From assembly GCA_027627225.1 (NCBI GenBank), contig CM051030.1:27826927-27890926 (forward strand): 64,000 nt of DNA, in the 5' to 3' direction. Positions within the stretch are counted from its first letter, which is position 1. Every line of letters begins with the position of its first letter. Shown piece by piece: positions 1 through 10,439 of the stretch. Origin of the DNA: Congeria kusceri (lineage: Eukaryota > Mollusca > Bivalvia > Myida > Dreissenidae). Made by a program: the position numbers and the translations under genes. The notes under the pieces are model-generated. The model was not told the DNA's origin. It ran no database searches and saw only the letters and a list, made by a program, of their open reading frames with translations.

Positions 1-44
1 CGATGGGCAATGAATGTAAATTATGGAAACGCAAATACGTCCGA

Positions 45-690
45 TGATGACGGAGAAGATCTTCATGGAGAAATGGTTGAAGAAGATAACACCAACAAGA
101 CTGATGATGATGGCAAGACACAGATCTTGTTGGGGAAATGGTTGAAGAAGACGACACTAACCAGTCTGATGATGATGGACAAGACAACTATCTTGATGGG
201 GAGATGTTGAAGAAGACGACACAAACAAGTCTCATGATGATGGACAAGACAAAGATCTTGACGGGGAGAGTGTTGAAGAAGATGACACCAACAAGTCTGA
301 TGATGATGGACAAGACACAGATCTTGATGGGGAGATGGTTGAAGAAGACGACACCAACAAGTCTGATGATGATGGGCAAGGCAATTATGTTGATGGGGAG
401 ATGGTTGGAGAAGATTAATACAACAAGTCTGATGTTGATAGACAAGACACAGATCTTGATGAGGAGATGGTTAAAGAAGACGACACCAACAAGTCTGATG
501 ATGATGGACAAGACACAGATCTTGATGGGGAGAGTAATGAAGAAGATGACACCAACAAGTCTAATGATGATGAACAAGACACAGATCTTGATGGGGAGAT
601 GGTTGAAGATGATGACACCAACAGGTCTGATGATGATGGACAAGACACAGATCTTGACGGGGAGATGGTTGAAGAAGATTCTGATGACAG
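45..690 (+). repeat. 66 bp tandem repeat encoding acidic 22-residue units
   Basis: About ten copies of a 66 bp unit. In the acidic frame each reads approximately DDDGQDTDLDGE followed by MVEEDDTNKS. The acidic frame moves: frame 1 at 45-115, frame 0 at 138-200, then frame 2 from 206 to 727 with a stop at 416-418. The alternative frames give Lys/Met-rich strings, which are shadows. It is the N-terminal low-complexity part of the decayed gene above. Confidence 0.85.
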
Positions 691-2659
691 CAATATTGAT
701 AAAACTTACAGACCTTTCGCAGGATGAGTATTTTAAAAAAGCTATGCCAAATATAGGCGCACGTGTAAGTGATTCCGACTCAGATGGAGGAACGAATGAT
801 GTTTTTCCTATCCTATCAGGAACAAGTAGGTGCTACTCTTCCAGCATGCAGCTTTCGCGGGAGGACATTGATTGTGAAAATGAATGTTTGGACGTAGATG
901 AAATTATATGTGATGTTAATAACCCACACAATTATGTCAGAAAAGTTTTGAAAACTGAAATTTCGAAGACTGGACAAATCAAGAAACATGAGAGGGTGTA
1001 CAATAGCTATCAGTACTGCGGTGCATGCAAAGTTATGACATCTAATTTAGGCCAACACATAAGTAGGCAAGAAAAAAGTAGCCATCATCTACATGCATCC
1101 GATTCAGAAATTCAAGCTATCAAATTAGAAAAAAATGACACTGAAAGGAAGAGGCTGTTGAAGATTCTTCGAGCAAGGTATACCCACGAGTCCAATATGA
1201 TAACAAAAGAAAAGGGTAAAGGAGTAATCATTTTGGAACGGAGACCAACTTCGGACTTCGACTTGAAAACATATGGTCCTTGCCCTGCTGTGGGTTGCCA
1301 AACAATTGCTAAAGAGGCACAAGAAGAAATGTATTAAAATAAAAACAAATGAAAACCTTACCATTGGAGACTTGACAACACAGTATGAATGTCTGGCAAA
1401 GGATTTGGTGCCAATTGCAAGTAAAAGGCTCGTCAAAGAGGTGTTCAGTAAGATGACTTTAGATGAAGTTGGAAAAACTACAAAAAGTGATAAATTGATT
1501 GTTCAGTTGGGGAACCAATGGATGGAGTAACATGTTGGAAATGTTCAAAAACATGTCTATACCTCCCAGATCATGCGCCTTCTAGGACGTTTTCTTCTCA
1601 ACTTAAGAAAGATCTGTCCATTGCCAACTATTCCAGAACCTTTTGGATGGCAGTACCTCAAACCAGATTATTTCAATGATATTGTGAAAGCGGCGGTACT
1701 GACTGCATCTCTAATGTCTGATGATAAAGACAGTCTGCAAGCCCCAATTAATGCCATTTAAATGGGCTATAACTTGAAAAGGTTCCTGAATGGAAACATT
1801 GGTCTGGCCATTATGGAACACGAAGAACAGAGCCAAACCGATGCAGGAAAAGTACTGGAAATTTACTGGGGGGTCAAGAGTCAGGACGGCGGCAGGAGTC
1901 TTGTTTGAAGAAAGAATGAACTAAGCAGATAAGAACCTGCCACATCCGGATGATATCCAAATTCTAAACTGCTTCCTTAGAGATTCCATTTCTCAATTAG
2001 ATTACACACAAACAGACAAGAAGAACTTCAGACTGATTGCAGAACTGATAGAGGCAACATTGGTTATGTATTATGTATTGGTTATGTATAACCGTCGCAG
2101 GACTGGGGAACTGCAAGCCGTAAGGTTTGGATCAGTTATTTTTACTCACGAACATGAGGAAGACCTATTTCTAGGCTAGCATACATGTAGTTGTTATGGG
2201 GTCCATTGGAAGTTTTGAATTCTAGTTTTATTTTGAAATTTAAGTTAATGGTTGCCAGGTGGCGTCCGAAATTTGCAGTGTCAATGATTTCTTATGAACC
2301 AACTGAATAAAACCCCGTCTGCAGCTTTGGCATTATTTTGGGGTTATCTATCATTACTAGGTTGATGCTTAAAAAGTGTATTACTAACCAAAATGTAGAT
2401 TTTTGCTAAAAATACCTGTTATTAGGAATACTTTCTTTTAAAAGTGTGAAAATACTATGGTTTTCAAATATTTCCAGAATTTTTAGTAGCCAATTTGAAA
2501 TTTTAGCAGCGGTCTGTCTTTGGATGTCAGAATTTTCTACAAAATATTAAAAACACACAATTTGAAGACTACATGGCGTTGCTTAGCGATAACTACACGA
2601 CACATGTATTCTCTTGGCTGTTTCTATATATTTTCATTTTGAATTTTAACTAAACTTCA

Positions 2660-2850
2660 TGAGTCGGCATAGTTTGGGCATACGACGCCCTCAGAAAAGC
2701 AGCAGAAGCCGCCATGTTGAAACAACCTGCAGCTGTGACCAGTTCAAACCGCAGGTTCTAGACCTGAAAGAGAACCAAATGCAGTGGGTTTTGAACCACC
2801 TGGGCCACACAATGGACGTCCACAAAGTACATTACAGGTACAAAGGTATT
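2660..2850 (+). pseudogene. Box II exon of the recombinase-like pseudogene
   Basis: Frame 2 from 2678 gives AYDALRKAAEAAMLKQP. After a frameshift near 2745, frame 1 gives QVLDLKENQMQW followed by VLNHLGHTMDVHKVHYR. The residues expected between them (a TKLRKH-like box in the family, from memory) are lost. The exon appears to end at TACAAAG followed by GTATTA, a plausible donor. LGH plus a downstream HxxxYR matches the C-terminal catalytic box of tyrosine recombinases. Confidence 0.65.
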
Positions 2851-4176
2851 ATCTGTTTTCAAACACATTTCTTGTTGAGTGTTGGCTTCCTGAATGTTTT
2901 TGGTTTCCGTCAGATAACTTACGTAAGTGATGAGGTATTGAAACCAAAATTTGTCAACCTTCGAAAATAGAGAATCATGTGTTTAACTGTTATTTCAAAC
3001 CTATTTATTTAAGTATCGAAAGCCTTGGGCTTATAGAGATACTCTTGATCAGTTTCCTGGGAAGAACCAATACTTCGTGTCTTTGGGGATAAAACTGAGA
3101 ATGCTACCTGAGTGTAAACCCGGGACCTCCTGGTCACAAGGCGGACCCCATATGTGTTGGTAGAAGGCCTTGTCTATGGACATCCAGACAGGGCTCTAAC
3201 ACTTCGATATTGAAATGAGCGCTCTGACCTTTACACCAACTCATGAGATTATTGTGTAATTCTCGTTTGTTTGCAAGTCTGGCTAGAAACAACAGAAGAC
3301 ATGATCATTATTCCTTTAAACTGTGTCTGTGTAATGTTGCAGACAACTCAGAACATGTCAGACAGTCAGAAATCACTGACACAAAATAAGGATGTGTGAC
3401 AAGATTTTATCACGCACAGTAATGCTAGTTAGACTTTAGTTCATTAAATAAAGGAATTAATACTGCAACAATTAGCCATAATTTAACAGTGTATATCGTT
3501 TTTTTCAACATAATTATGGTGTATACAAACCAATGAGTCTGACAGCTGATTTAGAGGTTTCGTGGAGTCTGATGTTGAGTGTGGATGTGCTGCGCCTATA
3601 TGTTATTTCTACACATATATTTAGTTTTATTAGAGCAACAAGTGACATCGTCGAAAGAACTCAAATTTCATTACTTCTGCTGCAACAGGAGCAGTGACAA
3701 GTCGGGGACTTCAGGAACCAATGTCTAGATGATATCGAGTTAAAAGGTGAGTGGAACAATAAACTGCATTCATTCTGGAACAGTGTATATCAGAAATAGT
3801 AGCCCTAAAGAAAACTGAATGTGAAAGTAAAGTTTGACAGTTCATCATAAAGTGCCGTTAGTTTGCATGCTTTACAAGTTTGAACATTGAGAATGATCCA
3901 TTTAGTGGATTTTGGATTTGCGTAAATACCCCAGTTTAAGCTCGTCTGGTTTTTAGAAGAAACTGAGTCAGGTTATTGTCATAGCCTTTGCTTTGTTGGC
4001 AGCATCGACATGCAAAACATTTAACATTGGCAAGCAAAACATTTAACATTGGCCATAATTCAAAATCTGTTTAAGAGATTCAAATGAAACGCGGCATACA
4101 TATTGCCAGTGACAAAACACACCTGTTAATTAACCTAGAATATTTTAAATAACCAACTGTCTTCTTTCATTTACAG

Positions 4177-4518
4177 ACGCTGTGTTTACTAGAAGGCAAA
4201 ACCCAGAAAACTATGAAAAAAAATCCTGATATCGATATCGATGCAAAAGGGTTAAGCTGCCCTGCAATGGTGGCTGAAACACTTGATGAGGCAGCCGAGT
4301 TTTCCCCCGATTTTGAGACGAGCAGGATGGGTAACACCAAAAAGAGGACGCCTGCCATAACTACATAAAAATGTTCATTGACTGAAGAAGAGGGAAACGA
4401 AATTAAAAATCTCTTCCAGACATTCTTCAAACAAGTTCAAAGACCAAAGCCCACTGAATGTTTAAAGGCAATTGTTTTGAGCCAAAATCGATGTGGAGTG
4501 ATTTTCAAAAGAAAGTAA
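4177..4518 (+). pseudogene. C-terminal exon of the recombinase-like pseudogene
   Basis: A tract ending TTTACAG at 4176 is a good acceptor. The frame opened at 4177 reads LLEGKTQKTMKKNPDIDID, then an acidic linker, KKRTP, a stop (4357-4359), then CSLTEEEGNEIKNLFQTF and a basic end to the stop near 4518. The region after KKRTP resembles the short Myb-like or basic tail that closes members of this family (from memory). The stop shows that it is not functional as it stands. Confidence 0.6.
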
Positions 4519-4890
4519 AATGTATTGAAAAATAAAGTTTTTAGCATGATAGACAAACTGAAGTAGTTCTGAACTATTTTCTTATAAGAAGGAACAGTTC
4601 TATGGGTTCATGTTCTTACCTTCAGGATGTGAAATAGGGTGATGTGCTTTGAAAAAAAAAATTAACACAATTTTGTTCAAAGAAGACCCTGTTGTTACAC
4701 TGTAACTGTGGTTATAATTATTATGTAGTCATTTCCTTTGTTTAAGAACAATTTAATGTTGAAATGGGAGGGAATTTACTACTTATGTGGATTGTTTTGG
4801 CAGACATTAAATAGCAAAAGGCAACTGTGTGTTGCAAAAGAAAATAAATATATAATACGTTAAATAGTTGGTTGTAATACTTTTAATAGG
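4519..4890. other. AT-rich spacer
   Basis: No coding pattern or clear repeat seen. It lies between the end of the decayed gene and the next repeat element. Confidence 0.5.
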
Positions 4891-5310
4891 GATCTCATTC
4901 AAACTTAAGATATTTATTCCCCACATTAAAATGAACCTACAGGCCAAGTTTGGTAAATTTAGTTAGAAACATATCGAAATTATGGGCCTTTTTACACTTA
5001 GACAGGTTAAAGTTTTTCAGTAAGCTGGTTTCTCAGGAACGGCTTGAGGGAGTTCATTCAAACTTAGAACACTTATTCCCTGTATTAAAATAAACTCATA
5101 GGCCAATGTTAATAACTCTAGTTTGAAATTTGTCAAAATTATGGGCATTTTTACACTTAAAAATTTAGAAAAATGCTTCCACTCAGTAACTCGAGAAATA
5201 AATAAAATTTGTTTAATTGGCCACTACTTTACAGTTTGTTTTAGAAAAATGCCAAAAACTGTGACAAGCACAAGAAAAGTCTAACGCGCTGTGCTCAGAC
5301 AGCCCTTGTT
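4890..5310 (+). repeat. Repeat element fragment, ~156 bp units, 3' hairpin
   Basis: Two diverged units share ATTCAAACTTA at about 4899 and 5055, followed by similar text (TTATTCCC, ATTATGGGC, TTTTTACACTTA). The segment ends with a hairpin, GCTGT (5288-5292) pairing with ACAGC (5299-5303), then CCTTGTT. The ending resembles that of the element ending at 8365. No 5' end identified. Confidence 0.6.
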
Positions 5311-5319
5311 ATTATTATA

Positions 5320-5880
5320 ATAACTTCTAAATGTTAACGTTGTCTTGAAGAAATGTTTCCATGATATTGATTTGATGTATTCTATCACTGATGATATCAC
5401 ATTTATAGCAAATATGAATCGAAATAATGTTTATATCTTCCTAACCATCATAATCATCTTTGAAACCAATTATTATGTTATGAACAGTATTTAAAGTGTA
5501 GTTATTCTTATCTTTCTAAATAAGGCATTAACATTCTACCAAAATGAATCAACATCAGGACGTTCTAAGATAAAATGTTCACAAGTTTATATTTCTTCAC
5601 AAAATGAACAACACTGGGAGTTAAACTCATTTGTAGGTATAGTTCTATGTATAATTGTGTATATTATTTGTCTGCCTTTTGTATTAACAATGACTTTATG
5701 TAACATGTTGTAAACAGAGCACCATTTTATTTTCCAGTTGAATGTGGTTTCCCAATAAGCATGTAGATAGTGTGGTTTTAAATGTTTTTGTAATATTATG
5801 TTTCGAATTTCGTTGTTACTATGCGTAGATATCAATGTGTTTTTTTCCAAATTTGCATTTCGATAAGGTTTTTACATTGG
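5320..5880. other. AT-rich spacer
   Basis: No convincing gene. The short minus-strand ORF at 5587-5850 has no recognisable domain. Confidence 0.4.
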
Positions 5881-5884
5881 GTGA

Positions 5885-7085
5885 TCTAGACACCGTAGAT
5901 TTGAGTAGTGTTCCAATGTGTGTTTTTGTCCAAATCTCTGGGACCATACTTGTGAGTTGCATACAAAAACTTTAATTTTAAAATGGACATAATTAGTGGG
6001 ATATTTGTCCCAATCTTTGGGGATGCACATCTGAGCGTACTTGTGAGCTGCAAACAAGAAGTTAGTAATACTTTTAAATGGACATAATAAGTTGGGTGTT
6101 TGTATCTCTGGGACAGTACCCAGAGTTGCATACAAGAACTTTCATTATTTTTGAATGGATATAATTAGTGGGGTGTTTGTCCAAATCTCTGGACAGTACT
6201 TGTGAGTTGCATACAAGAACTTCAAATATTTTAAAATTTGACATAATTAGTGAGGTGTTTGTGCATACAAGAAATTTGAATATTTTCAAATGGACATAAA
6301 ACGTGGGGTGTTTGTCCACATGTCTGGGACCATCATTGTGAGTTGCATACAGGAACTTTGAATATTTTCAAATGGACATAATTAGTGGGGTGTTTGGCCC
6401 AATCTCTGGGATCATACTTGTGAGTTGCATACAAGAACTTTAAATATTGTCAAATGGACATAATTAGTGGGATGTTTATCCAAAGCTCTGGGACCCTACT
6501 TTTGAGTTGGATACAAGAACTTCAAATATTTTCAAATGGACATGATTAGTGGGGTGTTTATCCAAATCTCTGGGACCGTACTTGTGAGTTGTATACAAGA
6601 ACTTTAAATAATTTCAAATGGACATAAGTACTGGGATGTTTGTCTAAATCTCGGAGGATGCACATTTGACCGTACTTGTGAGTTGCAAAAAAGAAGTTTG
6701 TAATACTTTTAAATGGACATAATTAGTGGGGTGTTTGTGTCCACATCTTTGGGACCGAACTTGTGAGTTGCATAAAACCTTTATATTATTTCTAAATGGG
6801 CATAATTAGTGGGGTGTTTATCCAAATCTCTGGGACCGTATTTGTGAGTTGCATACAATAACTTTAAATATTTCAAATGGACATAACTAATGAGTCGTTT
6901 GTCCAAATCTCTGGGGATGCACTTCTGACCATACTTGTGAGTTACATACAATAACTTTAAATATTTTCAAATGGACATAATTAGTGGGGTGTTTATCCAA
7001 AGCTCTGGGGATGTACATCTGACCCTACTTGTTAGTTGCTTAGTTTCTAATATCGTTAAATGGTTATCGTTAAATGGATAGGGTT
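5885..7085. repeat. Minisatellite, ~82 bp unit, about 13 copies
   Basis: A unit containing CTCTGGGACC, CTTGTGAGTTGCATACAA, TCAAATGGACATAATT and AGTGGGGTGTTTGT recurs at spacings of about 79-84 bp, with a few of about 95 bp and one short unit. The minus-strand ORFs across it are by-products of the repeat. Confidence 0.88.
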
Positions 7086-7146
7086 GTTTGTCTAAATCTA
7101 GTTTGTTGTTGTATTTTTTATATTGATTACATTCTAGTCTTTTTTA

Positions 7147-8365
7147 GCTCGACTATTCGAAAAATATGTGAGCTTTTCTACCGCCCCCGGCGTCGCCGTC
7201 TGCGCCCGCGTCTGAATTTGGTTAAAGTTATTTTCAAAAGTCTTGTAACTTCAAACCTACATAAGTTATTCACTTAAAACTTGGAATATACCTTTGTCAT
7301 CAACTCCGGTGTCAGGGCAACACCCCATAACTCTGTTTTGTATTTTGACAGAGTTATGCCCCTTTTTCACTTAGATTATCTGGTTCAAGTTTATATTCAA
7401 AAGTTCTGTAACTTAAAATCTACATAAAATATTCACTTGAAACTTGGAATATACCTTTTTCATCAACCCCAGTATCAAGCGCAAGATTCCCTATAACTCT
7501 GTTTTGTATTTCGACAGAGTTATGCCCCTTTTTTACATAGATTTTTTTTAAAAGTTTTTATTCAAAAGATTTTTAACTTCAATACTACAAAAGCTATTCA
7601 CTTGAAACTTGGAATATACCTTTGTCATCAACTCCAGTATTAGGGAAACATTCCGCACTATATTTTGTATTTTGACAGAGTTATGCCCCTTTTTCACATA
7701 GATTTTCTGGTTAAAGTTTATATTCAAAAGTTTTGTAACTTCAAAACTACATACTTTATTTATTTGAAACTTAAAACTAACTTTGTCATCATCTCCGGTA
7801 TCAGGAACAACATTACCCATAACTCTATTTTGTATTTTGACAGAGTTATTCCCCTTTTCACATAGATTATCTGGTTAAAGTTTATATTCAAAAGTTTTGT
7901 AACTTCAATGCTACATAATTTATTAACTTGAAACTTAAAACTAACCTTTGTCATCAACTCTAGTATCAGGGACAACATTACCCATAACTCTATTTTGTAT
8001 TTTTACAGAGGTATGCCCCCTTTTTACTTAGATTTTCTGGTTAAAGTTTACATTCCAACATTTGGTTACTTCAAAACTACATAAATTATTCACTTGAAAC
8101 TTGGCACTAACCTTTGTCATCAACTCTAGTATCAGGGGCAACATTACCCATAACTATGTTTTGTATTTTGACAGAGTAAGCCCACTTTTTGCATGTATTT
8201 TGTGTATAACGTTTTTGTTCCAAAAATTTATAAACTATACGAATCTTCAATTAAAAGATTTGTATTTAAAAAAAAAATGTATGCCTCCTCCCACTATCCA
8301 AAATACGTACCAACTGAAATACTTTGAATAGTCGAGCGCGCTGTCCTCTGACAGCTCTTGTTCAA
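7147..8365 (+). mobile_element. Hairpin-ended repeat element with ~165 bp central array (pearl/Helentron-like)
   Basis: The 5' end AGCTCGACTATTC (about 7147) is complementary to GAATAGTCGAGC near the 3' end (about 8326-8337). In between are about six copies of a 161-166 bp unit, marked by TTTTGTATTTTGACAGAG and TTATGCCCC at 7354, 7520, 7681, 7846 and 8011. The 3' end carries a hairpin: GCTGTC (8340-8345), loop CTCT, GACAGC (8350-8355), then TCTTGTT. A central array of about 160 bp units between short unique ends matches the bivalve 'pearl' type, regarded as non-autonomous Helitron relatives; that assignment is inferred. Confidence 0.72.
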
Positions 8366-10165
8366 ATATGATGATTAATCAGCATTCAATTCATTAACAA
8401 TTTTTGTCATACTGTAGTGGCCTTGGCCCTATATAAGCAGTGTACCTCTTTATCCAAAATGTTTCTATGTTACTCTTTGTTTGTAAAGTTATGTTTAAAG
8501 TATGGGGAAATAAATAGTTAACCTTTATAATTTTAGTAATTTTATTACCATGACACGTTTTATGAAATATTTGAGAAATCAGCCTTTTAATGTATTCAGC
8601 TTTGCCGGGCCCAGTTCTTTTACTCCACAGCTTGGCCACATAATTTCTGTGGATATTGGATATGAATGGTTATGAAATGTTTAATACAGCCATTCTCTCC
8701 TTTCCTCTGATTCTAGTGGGCAGTTGTCAGTTGCTAGCATAAATATGTGCACTTGGTACTGGAAAAACACAAGCACAAGCTTGCCCAGAAAAAAACTGTG
8801 AGTAGGCTTACTGACCGCCGTTAAGGCTGAAATACCGTTGAATACGGCAAAAAATCCAAGCTACCATGTATTCAGCTTTACAATTTTACATCGATGGAAA
8901 GTTTAATACAACTCAAACTCTTTCATGTGTAGAGTGGTGCCTTGTACTGGGTCTTCCCAGGAATTATAGTTAGGAAACAACCTGTAAAAAATCTGAAAAA
9001 ATGTTGAAAAGATTTTTGCACAAAGCAACAAAATAAAAACTAATTTTAACTCAATTTTTAAAATAAACTTTGAGGTATTCGACCCATCATTAGCTCGTTA
9101 ATTTCTGTGCAATTTCGACGAAAGCCGTAGCCGTCCGTACATTACCGTTCGCATTCGGAATACATACAAAACGTCTTTAAAAATTAAATATTTCTTTAGC
9201 TACACCGTAGTATTTGTTTCAGATTTTAATATTCGTTTTAAAAAGAAAATTAGATATACAATAACTATTAAAATGTAACAGCATTATTGAAACAATAGTA
9301 GAATCGGAGTTTGTTCCCTTTGCAAATCATGATTATTTGAACGCTTATTCAATTTATTAGCATATTACAGAGTTTGTTTACCTTGATATAAATCATTCTG
9401 ACTGACGAGAACGTAATAAAAGAGGTATATTTTCTAGAGAAAAAGACACAGTAACAATGTAAATTGTGTCGGCTATGATCAGCTGCCATGATCTGTGACA
9501 GTGTGGTTGGAAAATTACTGAGAAGCATATTAGTTTGACTGTTTATGTCTACGTGAAATATTGTAACATTGACTAATGTGATGTCAATAATGTTCTCTAT
9601 TGGAAAACTGACAAAGAAACCAAGTCAAACGGCAAGCCTAAAACCAAGCTGTGTACGGGTTAGTATCAGTTCATTATCCAATTGTAAAGCCATTTGTTTT
9701 TATGGTAATAGTTACTAAGATAAGTACAACTCATGAATGGTGGTGTAAATATACTAAATAAAAATGTTTGATTTGTATGAATACATAAAGTTTGGAAATA
9801 CATGTATAATAAGATGAAGTACTAGTATAAGTTTCCAAGCTTATTTAACACAGTTCTATGTTTTGACATAATGATATAATTATGTTACAATATCCGTATT
9901 GAAAATGCGAACAATTTTGCTTTGTCATTCTGTTAAGTGTTATAACATAACCTTATAAGTCGGTTACTAAAACATGTCTAAAAATTCAACATTTTACATT
10001 AAATTTTGCTCAACTGACATTGGTGCCATATCAGACAATTATTAAAGCAATGATTGCTGTGTAAATTAATATCAGTCTGTAAGTAGAATCCACTGTAAAA
10101 CTGTGTACTGAAAACTAATTTTCAGTGATGCTGCTGTTCAGAAAAGCAAACACACATCAAGTACG
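8366..10165. other. AT-rich intergenic sequence
   Basis: No gene, RNA or clear repeat recognised. The ORF at 8394-8639 (minus) lacks any domain. Confidence 0.4.
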
Positions 10166-10435
10166 ATGGGCGACATGTTAGATGGCGACCAGGCTGTTAG
10201 TGTTCAACCAGAGGCATCGCTCGTAGCAGTCGCATTCCCATATTCATCAACAACTGGGCGCAACCAGCTGATGTTCAAAAATGAGAAGGCCAGAAAGATT
10301 GATTCTCGGGGTCTTCTTACCTATACTGACGTGATAAAAATACTGCGGCAGAGGAAATCGCTGGCTCCGGTTTATGTACCATCGAAACATTCAACTGTGA
10401 AGGCGCGGACAGTTTATTTAGTATTTAACATGTAA
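10166..10435 (+). CDS. Unrecognised 89-residue ORF, possible gene fragment
   Basis: Open from ATG at 10166 to TAA at 10433. Base composition looks more GC-rich and the residue mix more protein-like than the flanks (for example DSRGLLTYTDVIKILRQRK and APVYVPSKHS). No signal peptide, membrane helix, zinc motif or family is recognised. AATAAA follows the stop directly. It may be a single-exon small gene, the last exon of a gene or a transposon fragment. No splice acceptor was resolved before the ATG. Confidence 0.35.
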   Translation: MGDMLDGDQAVSVQPEASLVAVAFPYSSTTGRNQLMFKNEKARKIDSRGLLTYTDVIKILRQRKSLAPVYVPSKHSTVKARTVYLVFNM

Positions 10436-10439
10436 ATAA

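Larger units (their letters stand above)
10..4518 (+). pseudogene. Decayed tyrosine-recombinase-like (Crypton-like) multicopy family gene
   Basis: No single frame is open, but stepping between frames gives a colinear protein. In order: acidic 22-residue repeats (45-690); a zinc-knuckle-like segment with YQYCGAC and a later HIS (about 1000-1090); a second one, PCPA then LLKRHKKKC (1275-1342); a helical region with KRLVKEVFSKMTLDEV (1420-1470) and a downstream stretch to 1920; LPHPDDIQILNCFLRD (1937-1990); box I-like NRRRTGELQAVRFG (2090-2131); then a gap; ALRKAAEAAMLKQP and box II-like WVLNHLGHTMDVHKVHYR (2678-2845); and a final exon with KKRTP and LTEEEGNEIKNLFQTFFK (4177-4518). I recall this order from uncharacterised multicopy proteins of bivalves, cnidarians and fish. 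NRRRxGEL and LGHxxxxHxxxYR resemble the RxxEL and LGHxxxxTxxxY boxes of tyrosine recombinases, so Crypton-type ancestry is inferred. Damage includes stops near 416, 727, 1530, 1922 and 4357 and frameshifts near 120, 200, 690, 1280, 1880 and 2745. The segment between the two boxes (2180-2660) is missing or replaced. Confidence 0.72.

Noticed and set aside
138..700. Lys/Met-rich frame through the acidic repeat (LMMMDK units)
   Set aside because: It is the shifted frame of the same 66 bp unit; the acidic frame has the regular, low-complexity pattern expected of the family's N-terminus.
5872..6319. Overlapping minus-strand ORFs with PTNYVH and FVCNSQV repeats
   Set aside because: They are by-products of the ~82 bp minisatellite, present in different frames in successive units.
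7548..7978. ORFs on both strands within the 165 bp array
   Set aside because: The same repeat read in several frames; no domain.
5880..8365. CRISPR array
   Set aside because: Repeats are long, contiguous and diverged, without short identical repeats and unique spacers; the DNA is eukaryotic.
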